Part shown: positions 29,537 to 38,063 of the stretch, one piece after another
Layout of the letters: the number at the start of each line of letters is the position of its first letter
How positions within the stretch are numbered: the stretch's first letter is position 1
Source: Candidatus Promineofilum glycogenicum
Lineage (GTDB): Bacteria > Chloroflexota > Anaerolineae > Promineifilales > Promineifilaceae
Length of the DNA stretch: 64,000 nucleotides
Direction: 5' to 3'
NCBI GenBank assembly: GCA_016707605.1
Contig: JADJHJ010000001.1
Span: 62,001 to 126,000, forward strand
Program-made: the position numbers and the translations under genes
The notes under the pieces: model-generated
The model's database searches: none
Told to the model about the DNA's origin: nothing
The model's input: the letters and a program-made list of their open reading frames with translations, nothing else

Positions 29537-29710
29537 GATAGGCGCATTGTCCCATAAGTAGCCGCGCGCGTCAACTGCCGCCGCTGTCGTGACTGCACGG
29601 TGAAGACCTGACAGGGAGCGGCCACCGGCATTTAAGGGATAGATGAATTTACCGGCCGCCCACCTGTCAGGTCTGAATGGATCAGTAAGAAGCCCTGCCC
29701 CCTAACGCGC

Positions 29711-29716
29711 TATAAT
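29711..29716 (+). promoter_or_regulatory. Candidate -10 box, possibly leaderless start
   Basis: Perfect TATAAT ending seven bases before ATG 29724, so the predicted transcription start coincides with the start codon. No -35 consensus is visible. Confidence 0.4.
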
Positions 29717-29723
29717 GAGGACC

Positions 29724-32078
29724 ATGGCTAACCTGCGCGAAATCACGCCGCGCCCGAGCCGGCCATTCTATTGGCGGCTGCTCCTGCTGATCGCCTTAAC
29801 CTTGGCCGCCTGTGACGTGCGGCCGACAACGGAAACCGCGCCGACCACTGTCACCGCAACTCCGCCAGCCTCGGCCGCCACGCCCACGGACGCGGTGGAG
29901 CCGCCCACAGTCGCGCCAACCGACGCGGCTGAGCCGGCCACACCAGCCGCCACGGCCACCGCACCCGCTACGCCGACCGCCACAGCCACACTGGCCCTAC
30001 CGGCCACGGCCGCCGCGCCCCAGGCCCTCCTCTTTGCCCGCGCCGACGACCTCTATCGCGCCGACGCCGACGGCGGGCGGGTCGAGCGGTTGACCACGGG
30101 CGGCTTGCTAGGTTGGGGCATGGCCGCGGGCGATGATGCCTGGTGGGTCAACGCCCTGACGCTGACGCCGCGGGTCTCGCCCGACGGCCGCCGCGTAGCC
30201 TTCTCGCCCGATGGTAATTCGGTGGTGGTCATTGACGCGCGGAACCCAGCCGCCGCGCCGCTGACCCTGCCCGGCTCGGCCGTCTTCGTTTGGTCGCCCG
30301 ATTCGCGCCGTTTGGCCGCCGCCACCCACGCCGGCGAGACCCAGCGGGCGCAGTTGGTCGTCTACGACCTCGACACGGGCGCGACGACGCCGCTGCTCGG
30401 CGAACTCGTGGCCGACATCGCCGCGCTGGTCTGGTCGCCCGATGGGCAGCGCGTCGCCTTCGGCTGCTGCTTCGCCGACGACACCGGGGCCAACGGCGAA
30501 TACCTGGGCACGAGCACCGGGCAAGTGTATGTGGCCGACCTGGAGTCGAGCGCGGTAACAAGGGCGGGCGAGTTGGGGCGTTCGGTGGCCGGTGGAGTGG
30601 AGGCGCTCTGCTGGACGGCCGACAGCCGGCTGGCCGGCTACGAGGGCGGGCCGGCGGACGGCCGGCACTGCTCGACGCCGCCCGACCACAGCATTTCGCC
30701 CGACGGGCAGCGGCGCTTCACGGTCAGCGGCCCGCCGCAACCGACGGAGGACAGCGTCAATCAGTTGGTCGTTGAGGAGCTGGCGACGGGCGAGACGTGG
30801 CAACGCCCTCTAGAGGGCGACCTGTGGCCCATCGCCTGGTCGCCGGATGGGCAGTTCATCCTGCTGGACGACAGCGGCGCGGCGACGCCCATCTGGCGTC
30901 TGGCCGCGTCCGGCACGGGCGAGGTTGAGGTGCTCATCGACGATGGCCGCCTGTTGCCAGCCACCATCCAACCCGTGCCGACCGACGCGCTACTCTTCTA
31001 CCACTCCGACGGCCACCTCTATCTCTATACTGTAGCCCTCGGCGGCGGCCAAAGCCGGCGCTTGACGACGCAGCCATTGGCCGGGGCGAACGAACCTTTC
31101 GTCGTGGACACGGCCGTCGGCCTCGCCCCGCCCGTCGTGTCGCCCGATAGCCGCTTGTTGGCGCTCAGGGGCCACTGGGGTGGGGCGGCCGTTCTCGACA
31201 TGGTCACGGGGGAGGTAATTGGCATTGGCCGCGGCCAGGCAATGCAGTCGCCCAGTTGGTCGCCCGACAGCCGGCAGTTGGCCTACGTGACGCAAGATGA
31301 CCGCCTGTGCATCTACAACCTGAACGATGAGCCGGACGACTGCCCCTTTGCGCCCGAGGGCCTATTGATGGAGGCCGCCTGGTCGCCCACCGGTTCGCTG
31401 ATCGCCGCGGCCGTCGTTACGCCACCGGTGGAGGGCAGTTCCGACTGTTGCGACGGCCGGGTGTGGCTGGTCGACGCGGCGACCGGCGCGGCCACCGATG
31501 TTGCCGGCTTTATTACCGGCTTGGAATATGCGCTCGGCGAAGCGTTCCAATGGCTGGCCGACAGCTCCGGGCTGGCCATCAAGCGCACCGGCGACAGCGG
31601 CGGCAGCGCGATCTATCGGCCTGGGGACGGCTCAGTCGTGGCGTTCGACGAGTGGATCGTGGATATAGCGCCGGGCGGCGGCACGGTGTTGCACCCCTCC
31701 GGCGCGATGAGCGCCATTGACGGCACGGCGCTGGCTCCTCTACCCGGCGCGGACGGCTGCGCCGAGTTCGTCAACATCGCCCACGCCTGGTCGCCGGACG
31801 GCCGCCTGGCTTATACCCTGCGCTGCGGCTTCGACAACCCGCCAGCGGGGGCCAACGTGCTGACGGTCACCGACCCGGCCACGGGCGTGGTCGAATGGCA
31901 GCGGGAGTTGGCGGCGGGCGTGTTCCCGGCCGGCTGGTCGCCCGATGGGCAGTTCATTCTGCTGGATGACGCCGCCACCGCGTCGCCTATCTGGCGGCTG
32001 GCGGCCGATGGGTCGGGTGACCTGGAAGTCGTGGTCGATGATGGGCGTCTATTGGAACTCGTTCCGGTTGGGGAGTAA
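29724..32078 (+). CDS. Lipoprotein with WD40/TolB-like propeller repeats
   Basis: 784 residues from ATG 29724; an in-frame ATG at 29715 overlaps the putative -10 box and is less likely. Signal peptide LLLLIALTLAACDV with lipobox LAAC, a ~70-residue Thr/Pro/Ala linker (ATPTDAVEPPTVAPTDAAEP), then about 700 residues of PD40-type repeats, for example VSPDGRRVAFSPDG, VWSPDSRRLAAATH, AWSPDGQFILLDD, VVSPDSRLLALRG, WSPDSRQLAYVTQDD and GWSPDGQFILLDD. The TolB-like blades suggest one or two propellers for protein or ligand binding outside the cell. Two blades share a near-identical segment (SPDGQFILLDD...PIWRLAA), pointing to internal duplication. No operon partner. Confidence 0.78.
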   Translation: MANLREITPRPSRPFYWRLLLLIALTLAACDVRPTTETAPTTVTATPPASAATPTDAVEPPTVAPTDAAEPATPAATATAPATPTATATLALPATAAAPQALLFARADDLYRADADGGRVERLTTGGLLGWGMAAGDDAWWVNALTLTPRVSPDGRRVAFSPDGNSVVVIDARNPAAAPLTLPGSAVFVWSPDSRRLAAATHAGETQRAQLVVYDLDTGATTPLLGELVADIAALVWSPDGQRVAFGCCFADDTGANGEYLGTSTGQVYVADLESSAVTRAGELGRSVAGGVEALCWTADSRLAGYEGGPADGRHCSTPPDHSISPDGQRRFTVSGPPQPTEDSVNQLVVEELATGETWQRPLEGDLWPIAWSPDGQFILLDDSGAATPIWRLAASGTGEVEVLIDDGRLLPATIQPVPTDALLFYHSDGHLYLYTVALGGGQSRRLTTQPLAGANEPFVVDTAVGLAPPVVSPDSRLLALRGHWGGAAVLDMVTGEVIGIGRGQAMQSPSWSPDSRQLAYVTQDDRLCIYNLNDEPDDCPFAPEGLLMEAAWSPTGSLIAAAVVTPPVEGSSDCCDGRVWLVDAATGAATDVAGFITGLEYALGEAFQWLADSSGLAIKRTGDSGGSAIYRPGDGSVVAFDEWIVDIAPGGGTVLHPSGAMSAIDGTALAPLPGADGCAEFVNIAHAWSPDGRLAYTLRCGFDNPPAGANVLTVTDPATGVVEWQRELAAGVFPAGWSPDGQFILLDDAATASPIWRLAADGSGDLEVVVDDGRLLELVPVGE

Positions 32079-32111
32079 TGGTGATAAAGCGAGCAAGAAA
32101 AGAACCTCACG

Positions 32112-33044
32112 CTAAGATGGCGGGGGGCGGGGCGGGGGTCGGGGGGGGGTTGAAAGAAGGGTGGGGGGGCAGCCTTCCGCAAGGGCGGCTTGGCCGTCGG
32201 GGGGGCCAGAAGGGGGGGAGCGCCGGGGGGGCTTCGAGGCCACACCCCCCATTACCTTGTCTACAACGGCAATCCGACGGGCCACGTCCGCTGCGACCGA
32301 ATAAACCAAGGCGATCATCTCATCCTTCATCTCTCCGCTTAACTCCCAGCGCAACGACCGCTCGATGAGGGGCCGCCAGCGTGGGTCTTGTGTCCGCAGC
32401 GCCCACTCGGCCGCCGCCCGCTTGCTGACCACTTCGCCCCGCTCCAGCGCGTAAAGCGCCCGGCACATCGTCAGAGCAATAAAGCTCAGCCCGCCGGGGG
32501 GAGCGGCGTGGATGGTGGCCACGGCGTCGGCCGTGCCCCACCACGAGCGCAGCACCTCGGTCGTCGCCCGGCGCACGTCGTCGGGCGAGACGGGGTCGAT
32601 GAGCGTCGCCGGCGGCGGGCCGAACAGCGCGATGCCATGTTCGCGCACGGTGAAGCGGTGGATGACCCAATCGCTGTGATGGGTCTTATACTTCAGCACC
32701 TCGTCCGATCCGCGCTCCAGGTTGGCGAAGGTGGCGTCGGCCGGGTCGTGGCGGCGCAGGGCGGGCCGGGGGATGTAGCTGCCCTCCAGTTCGGTGGCGA
32801 AGGGACGGCCGCTGTCGCGCATCTGCCGGTGCATGGCCGCCAGGGCGTCGAACTGCGCCGCCGACAACGGTCGGGCGATGGCGGCGATGAAGTCCACGTC
32901 GCTCGTCGCCGGGTCGAAGTCGCCCAGGGCCAGCGAGCCGTCGAGGTAGAGGCCGATCAGGTCGCCGCCCAGAATCGCCCGCATTTGCGCCAATAGGTCG
33001 GCCAGCAGGACGTTGACTGTCGGGAAAGGCGTAGGGTCGGACAT
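32112..33044 (-). CDS. Nucleotidyltransferase-fold protein, AadA-like (C-terminus doubtful)
   Basis: 310 residues. The N-terminal nucleotidyltransferase motif is complete: Gly36-Ser37 and Asp49-x-Asp51 in GSLALGDFDPATSDVDF. A C-terminal helical region (TMCRALYALERGEVVSKRAAAEWAL) resembles the DUF4111 domain of aminoglycoside adenylyltransferases. Such enzymes adenylylate aminoglycosides, but resistance cannot be concluded from sequence alone. The last ~45 residues (after VDKVMGG) are encoded by a poly-G patch and read as a Pro/Arg-rich tail; the natural end was probably near VDKVMG. The start codon adjoins a palindromic repeat. Confidence 0.75.
   Translation of the reverse strand: MSDPTPFPTVNVLLADLLAQMRAILGGDLIGLYLDGSLALGDFDPATSDVDFIAAIARPLSAAQFDALAAMHRQMRDSGRPFATELEGSYIPRPALRRHDPADATFANLERGSDEVLKYKTHHSDWVIHRFTVREHGIALFGPPPATLIDPVSPDDVRRATTEVLRSWWGTADAVATIHAAPPGGLSFIALTMCRALYALERGEVVSKRAAAEWALRTQDPRWRPLIERSLRWELSGEMKDEMIALVYSVAADVARRIAVVDKVMGGVASKPPRRSPPSGPPDGQAALAEGCPPTLLSTPPRPPPRPPPS
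32121..32232. other. Low-complexity poly-G patch
   Basis: Multiple runs of five to nine G on the plus strand (ggggggcggggcggggg and similar), coinciding with the 3' end of the nucleotidyltransferase gene. Unlike the balanced GC of its surroundings; likely a read or assembly artefact. Confidence 0.6.
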
Positions 33045-33055
33045 ACGAAGAATAG

Positions 33056-33119
33056 AACCACAGATTACGCCGATTACACAGATTCCCCAGAATCTGTGTA
33101 ATCGGCGTAATCTGTGGTT
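33056..33119. repeat. Dispersed palindromic repeat, copy 2 (perfect 29-bp arms)
   Basis: Arms 33056-33084 and 33091-33119 are perfect reverse complements (aaccacagattacgccgatt...) with a 6-nt loop. It fills the gap between the membrane-protein stop and the nucleotidyltransferase start. Confidence 0.85.
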
Positions 33120-33842
33120 TTATGCCCCGAGGGGAATGGCCACGCCCACCAGCAGCGCGCCCACGCCCATGACCAGCAATCCCGTTCGCCACCGACTCAT
33201 GCCCGTGTAGCGCCCCCACTCATAGCCGGCGGCGAACAGGACAATGAAGGACACGATATTGGACAGGCGAATGGCCAGGGGATAGTTGCTAGGGAAGATG
33301 AACAGCGGCAGAAACGATGGCATTACGGCCAATATGGCGATGAGAACCGAGGCCAGCCCGCCCGTCAGGTCTTCGCGCTTCAGACCGACCGCGCGCGGCT
33401 GGCTGGTCCGCAGATGGTCGAGGATGTCTTCATAGAGCGTCCGGCGCTGCTCTTCCCCCGTGATCGGCTCCATCATATAGTCGAACTCGTCGGCGATGGC
33501 CGACACTGCCTCGTCCGCGGTGTGGGCCGCCTGGATGTGCCACAGCAGGCGGTGGCGCTCGCTACGTCCCAGCACCTGGAACAGGGCGTACATGATGCCG
33601 TCAATGATGCCCCAGGCTATCGCCGCTCCCAGCGCGGCCCAAACCAGGTCCTTGACGTACTCGTTGGTAACGGGTTGCCCATCGCCGATGATGAAGATGC
33701 GGAAGGCCAGGGTGAACGTCAGAAGAATGAGGACGCTGAAAATGACCTCGGACAGCGTATCAATGGGATCGAGCAGATGGGCCATGAAGCCTGCGTGCGG
33801 CTTCTGGCGGCGTCGGGCGCGGGTGTGGATTCGGGCGGACAT
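33120..33842 (-). CDS. Membrane protein, possibly VIT1/CCC1-like
   Basis: 240 residues. Two membrane segments near the N-terminus (VIFSVLILLTFTLAFRIFII; LVWAALGAAIAWGIIDGIMY), a charged central part of about 80 residues (ADEAVSAIADEFDYMMEPI, EEQRRTLYEDILDHL), and three more helices at the C-terminus. The five-helix layout with a soluble acidic middle recalls VIT1/CCC1 iron/manganese transporters, but I cannot see the family's metal-binding residues with confidence, so transport is only a suggestion. The stop abuts palindromic repeat copy 2. The glutaminase gene starts 100 nt away, divergently. Confidence 0.55.
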   Translation of the reverse strand: MSARIHTRARRRQKPHAGFMAHLLDPIDTLSEVIFSVLILLTFTLAFRIFIIGDGQPVTNEYVKDLVWAALGAAIAWGIIDGIMYALFQVLGRSERHRLLWHIQAAHTADEAVSAIADEFDYMMEPITGEEQRRTLYEDILDHLRTSQPRAVGLKREDLTGGLASVLIAILAVMPSFLPLFIFPSNYPLAIRLSNIVSFIVLFAAGYEWGRYTGMSRWRTGLLVMGVGALLVGVAIPLGA

Positions 33843-33941
33843 AGGCTTAGCGGATCAATTCATTCACGATTCTAGTGTACCCTCTCACGCTAAGCTATCA
33901 TTGCCCTAGTTGGCCAACAACGTTAGCGGGAAGAGAAGCCA

Positions 33942-34976
33942 ATGGACACAACATTGCATAACTCGAAGAACGAGGTCGATATGGCCTACATTTCAACCAG
34001 CCGCTTTCCGCCAGCGGAGACGGTGCAAGCACTGGTGGACGAAGCTTATAACCTCTATCGGACGAACGACGACGGCGCGAACGCCGCCCACTATCCGGCC
34101 CTGGCTGACGTGCCCCGCCATCTGTTCGGCCTGTGCGTGGCCGAGGTCAGTGGACGGCTGTTCACGGCCGGCGATGCCGACTACCCGTTCTCGATGATGA
34201 GCGTGGCCAAGCCGTTCACCTTTGCCCTGGTCTGCGCGTCCATCGGCGTCGCCGCGGCGCGCTCGAAGCTGGGGCTGAACGCCACCGGCCTGCCATTCAA
34301 CTCGATCATGGCCGTTGAGCTGCACCCTCAGCGGTTGACCAATCCGATGGTCAACTCCGGCGCGCTGGCCACGGTCAGCCTGGCTCCCGGCGATACGGCC
34401 GCGGCCAAGTGGGCCTTCATCCGTGATGGATTGTCGCGCTTCGCCGGGCGGCCGTTGTCGATCAACGAGGAGATGTTCGCCAGCGCTTCGGTGTCCAACT
34501 TCCGCAATCGGGCCATCGCCCGGCTGCTCTATGACTACAAGCGCCTCTACTTCGACCCGGAGGCGACGACCGACGTCTACACCCGCCAGTCGTGCCTCAA
34601 CGTCACGGCGCGCGACCTGGCCGTCATGGGGGCCACGCTGGCCAACGGCGGCGTCAACCCATTGACGGGCGAGCAGGTCATCGGCGTCGTCAACTGCGAG
34701 CGCGTGCTGGCGGTCATGGCCACGGCCGGGATGTATGAGTCCTCCGGCGATTGGCTGTTCGACGTCGGTCTGCCGGCCAAGAGCGGCGTCGGCGGCGGGC
34801 TGATCACCGTGGCCCCCGGTAAGGGGGGCTTTGGCGCGTTCTCGCCGCCGCTCGACGCGGCCGGCAACAGTGTGCGCGGCCAGTTGGCGGCCAGGTTCCT
34901 CTCCAACCGGCTGGCGATGAACCTCTTCGCGTCGTTGCCCGCGCCGCGGCGCGCCGCGGCGCGGGCTGACGGTTAG
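33942..34976 (+). CDS. glsA: Glutaminase
   Basis: Hydrolyses glutamine to glutamate and ammonia. 344 residues, slightly longer than the usual ~310. The serine-dependent beta-lactamase-like fold is shown by Ser87-x-x-Lys90 in FSMMSVAKPFTF, NPMVNSGALAT, an EEMFASASVSNFRNRAIA segment, and SGVGGGLITVAPGKGGFGAFSPPLD at the active-site edge. ATG 33942 follows a purine-rich ggaagagaag; ATG 33981 (MAYISTS) with GAGG is an alternative. The stop overlaps the end of the convergent MFS gene by four bases. It belongs thematically with the peptide and amino-acid genes that follow. Confidence 0.92.
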   Translation: MDTTLHNSKNEVDMAYISTSRFPPAETVQALVDEAYNLYRTNDDGANAAHYPALADVPRHLFGLCVAEVSGRLFTAGDADYPFSMMSVAKPFTFALVCASIGVAAARSKLGLNATGLPFNSIMAVELHPQRLTNPMVNSGALATVSLAPGDTAAAKWAFIRDGLSRFAGRPLSINEEMFASASVSNFRNRAIARLLYDYKRLYFDPEATTDVYTRQSCLNVTARDLAVMGATLANGGVNPLTGEQVIGVVNCERVLAVMATAGMYESSGDWLFDVGLPAKSGVGGGLITVAPGKGGFGAFSPPLDAAGNSVRGQLAARFLSNRLAMNLFASLPAPRRAAARADG

Positions 34977-36682
34977 CGCGAACCGCGGCGGCGGGCGGCG
35001 ATCTGCGCCCGCGTGGCCGGCGTCTGTCGCCGCTTGCCGGCGGCTACGGCTCCGCCTGGTTCCACTCCCTCTTCCGGTATCTCGCCCGGCGAATAGTCTG
35101 GCAGACCCAGCGACGGGATAATCGCCAGCAAGGCGAAGCCGGCCAGGATCAGGAACGAGGCCCGCAACGCGCGCACGCGGGCGTCTTCGTTAAGGGCTAC
35201 GGCCTCGTCGACCTGCTCCGGCGTGGCTGTCGTCTCGCTCAGGACAGTTTCCAGTTGATCGTTGCTGATGAAGTTGATCTGGTTCAGATCGACCTGCCGT
35301 TGCAGCGAGCGGGGCAGGGATGACTGGCTCAGGCTATTCATGACCATCATGCTCAGCAGCCCAACGGCCACAACGCCGGCAAAGGCCGTGCCGATGGCCG
35401 TGGAGAGGTTGTTGGCCACGCCGCGCAGCGCGCCCACGTCGCCGGCCAGCTCCTTGGGCGACGACGTGACCATGATGTTGAACAGCAGCGTCAGCAGCGA
35501 ACCTTCGCCCAGGCCGACGATGACCAGCCCCAGGATGACCAACGGCGTGCCCCAGTCGTTGCGGATGGTGAACGACAGCAGCGTCAGGCCGACGGCGACG
35601 AGGACAAAGGCGACGACAGCGATGCGCCGCGGTGTCAGGCGGGCGTAGAGGCGAACGATCAGGAAGGCCGAGGCGGCGATAGCCAGCGTGTAGGGCACAA
35701 CGGCCACCGAAGTGAACAGCGACGTGCGCCCCTGGACGATCTGGATGTAGAGCGGAATCATGAAGTTGATCGCCGGGCCGAGCGCGCCGATGACCAGTAA
35801 GGCGATGACGGCCGATCGCTCATAGGCCGAATCGAGCACTTCCAGCGACAGCAGCGGCATCCGGCCCGCTTCCGAACGCATGTGGGACCAGGCAAAGAAA
35901 GCTTGCAGGAGCAGCAGGCCGCCGACGATGAGCAGGAGCGCCGGCGACAGGCCGACGAGATTGAACGGCGCGGTTGCCTTGGCCAACAGGATACCCCAGG
36001 CATTCAGGTTATTGAAGCCGAGACTGAGCAGGATGATGCCTATGGCCGCCAGCGCCGCGCCGGTGAAGTCGATCTTGATGCCCGTCTGGCGTGGGATCGG
36101 CTTCAGTCGGAAGCTGAGCAGAAAGACGACCAGCGACAGGAAAAAGAGCAGCCCGAACGAGTAGCGCCAACTGAGCCACGTGCCCAGCAGGCCGGCGACG
36201 AAGAACGCCAGCGCGCCGGAGATGGCCGGCGTTCCGGCCAGGATGCCCAACGCCTGGGCCTGCTGCGCGCCGTGGTAGTTGGCGGCGATGAGCACGACCA
36301 GCGTCGGCACGAGCGCCGCCGCGGCCAGCCCGGCCAGCGCCTGGGCCAGATTCATGCCGTTGGCGTCGCGGCTCAGGGCCATGACCGCCATCGCCCCGCC
36401 ATGGAGCAGCGCCGTCACCTGGAAGACCAGCCGCGCGCCCAAGATCTTGCCCAGCTTGGAGCCGACCATGACGAAGGCGGCGACGAAGAGGGAGTAGACG
36501 ACCAGCGCCGTGCCGACACTGGTGGCTGGAATTCCCAGTTCCTCGACAATCGGCCCCATCGAAACGGGGATGGCGTTGACGTTGAACGCCATCTGGAACT
36601 GGGCCAGCACGATGATGACCATCGAAAACCACGATTCGTGCTGGGCGGCAGCCGGGGCGAGGGAGGCAGTTTGTTTGCTCAT
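34973..36682 (-). CDS. MFS transporter, 14-TM drug/metabolite exporter type
   Basis: 569 residues with about 14 hydrophobic helices, the DHA2 (EmrB/QacA) layout. Early segments ALVVYSLFVAAFVMVGSKLGKILGARLVF correspond to MFS motif A. A soluble stretch of ~70 residues (LPRSLQRQVDLNQINFISND to EDARVRALR) precedes the last helix, as in many DHA2 members. Its C-terminus is basic. It starts 42 nt after pepT on the same strand, so it probably belongs to the AbgT-pepT unit and could export amino acids, peptides or toxins; substrate unknown. Confidence 0.82.
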   Translation of the reverse strand: MSKQTASLAPAAAQHESWFSMVIIVLAQFQMAFNVNAIPVSMGPIVEELGIPATSVGTALVVYSLFVAAFVMVGSKLGKILGARLVFQVTALLHGGAMAVMALSRDANGMNLAQALAGLAAAALVPTLVVLIAANYHGAQQAQALGILAGTPAISGALAFFVAGLLGTWLSWRYSFGLLFFLSLVVFLLSFRLKPIPRQTGIKIDFTGAALAAIGIILLSLGFNNLNAWGILLAKATAPFNLVGLSPALLLIVGGLLLLQAFFAWSHMRSEAGRMPLLSLEVLDSAYERSAVIALLVIGALGPAINFMIPLYIQIVQGRTSLFTSVAVVPYTLAIAASAFLIVRLYARLTPRRIAVVAFVLVAVGLTLLSFTIRNDWGTPLVILGLVIVGLGEGSLLTLLFNIMVTSSPKELAGDVGALRGVANNLSTAIGTAFAGVVAVGLLSMMVMNSLSQSSLPRSLQRQVDLNQINFISNDQLETVLSETTATPEQVDEAVALNEDARVRALRASFLILAGFALLAIIPSLGLPDYSPGEIPEEGVEPGGAVAAGKRRQTPATRAQIAARRRGSR

Positions 36683-36724
36683 AGGTGTGTTGATGGATGT
36701 CGGCCGGGCCGCCCCGGAGCCGGC

Positions 36725-37969
36725 TTAGTTAGCGGCCCACAGTTGGGCCAGCTTGATGCACACTTCGGTGGCGCGGCCCATGTCCTGGACGCTGACCCAC
36801 TCCAGCGGGCCGTGGATCTCCTGCATGCCGGTGAAGACGTTGGGCGTCGGCACGCCCAGTTCCGTCAGGCGCGAGCCGTCGGTGCCGCCGCGGATGGGCA
36901 TGGAGAACGGCTCCACGCCGACCTGCCGGCACGCTTCCATGGCCAGTTCGACCGGGCGCATGTCGTCTTCCAGCCAATAGCGCATGTTGCGATACTGGGC
37001 GGTGACTTCGCAGGTGATGTGGGCGCGTGGTTCGCCGGCGGCCACGGCGGCGCAGACTTTGCGCAGCAGGTCGGCCTGGGCCGCCAGCCCTTCGCGCTCG
37101 AAGCCGCGCAGGATGAAGTGCAGGTCGGCCGCCGCCGCCGTGCCGCTCATCTGCACCAGATGGACGAAGCCCTGCCGCCCGGAGGTCGTCTCCGGCGTCA
37201 GCGTCGCCTGGGGCATGGTGTCGACGATCTTGGCCGCCAGATGCAGGGCGTTGACCAGCTTGTCCTTGGCCCAGCCGGGGTGGATGGCCACGCCCTGGAC
37301 GTGGACGCTGGCCACGTCGGCCGAGAAGGTCTCGTAGACCACCTCGCCCAGCGCCGCGCCGTCGAGTGTATAGGCGTATTTGGCCCCCAGGTCGGCCGGC
37401 AGGTTGGCGTGGACGCCGCGGCCGATCTCCTCGTCGGGGGTGAAGCCGATGCGGATGGGGCCGTGGGGCAGTTCGGGGTGGGCCAGCAGGTGGCGCGCCG
37501 CGGCCATGATGATGGCCACGCCGGCCTTGTCGTCGGCCCCCAGCAGCGTCGTGCCGCTGGCGGTCACGATGTCGTCGCCGACTCTTTCCTTCAGATAGGG
37601 CAGGGCGGCGGGCGACAGCACCTGCTCCGGGTCATCGGGCAGGACGATGTCGCCACCGGCGTAGGCGCGGTGGACGATAGGCTTCACGCCGCTGGCGTTG
37701 AAGGCCGGCGAGGTATCGACGTGGGCCAGATAGCCGATGGCCGGCACTTCATGCTCGACCGTGGCCGGGATGGTTGCCAGAACCGCGCCGTAGTCGGTCA
37801 GCGTCACGTCCTGCGCGCCGATCTCGTTCAGTTCGTCAACGAGCAGCCGTAGCAGGTCAAGTTGAACGGCGGTGCTGGGCGAAGTGGGGGAGGTAGCGTC
37901 GGCCTGGGTGTCGATGCGGCAGTAGCGCACCAGGCGATCTTCGACCTCGGCGTCGAATTGCGTTCTCAT
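36725..37969 (-). CDS. pepT: Peptidase T (tripeptide aminopeptidase, M20B)
   Basis: Dizinc aminopeptidase that removes the N-terminal residue of tripeptides in the cytoplasm. 414 residues, the normal length. Metal and catalytic motifs: LAHVDTSP, LLGADDKAGVA (bridging Asp), TPDEEIGRG (catalytic Glu and Zn-binding Glu), VAIHPGWAKDKLVNA, and C-terminal PIRGGTDGSRL with GMQEIHGPLEWV. It lies between the AbgT-type transporter upstream (94-nt gap with a palindromic repeat) and an MFS exporter downstream, consistent with uptake and breakdown of short peptides. Confidence 0.95.
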   Translation of the reverse strand: MRTQFDAEVEDRLVRYCRIDTQADATSPTSPSTAVQLDLLRLLVDELNEIGAQDVTLTDYGAVLATIPATVEHEVPAIGYLAHVDTSPAFNASGVKPIVHRAYAGGDIVLPDDPEQVLSPAALPYLKERVGDDIVTASGTTLLGADDKAGVAIIMAAARHLLAHPELPHGPIRIGFTPDEEIGRGVHANLPADLGAKYAYTLDGAALGEVVYETFSADVASVHVQGVAIHPGWAKDKLVNALHLAAKIVDTMPQATLTPETTSGRQGFVHLVQMSGTAAAADLHFILRGFEREGLAAQADLLRKVCAAVAAGEPRAHITCEVTAQYRNMRYWLEDDMRPVELAMEACRQVGVEPFSMPIRGGTDGSRLTELGVPTPNVFTGMQEIHGPLEWVSVQDMGRATEVCIKLAQLWAAN

Positions 37970-37991
37970 GGTTGCCTCGTGATTTAGGAGA

Positions 37992-38056
37992 AGAAACCAC
38001 AGATTTCGCCGATTAAACAGAGGTAATCTGCGAAATCGGCGTAATCTGTGGTTTCT
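37992..38056. repeat. Dispersed palindromic repeat, copy 3
   Basis: agaaaccacagatttcgccg at one end and its near reverse complement cggcgtaatctgtggtttct at the other, in the pepT-abgT gap. Confidence 0.75.
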
Positions 38057-38063
38057 TACTTCT

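Noticed and set aside
32112..32240. Pro/Arg-rich C-terminal domain of the nucleotidyltransferase
   Set aside because: Encoded entirely by the poly-G patch; not believable as native protein.
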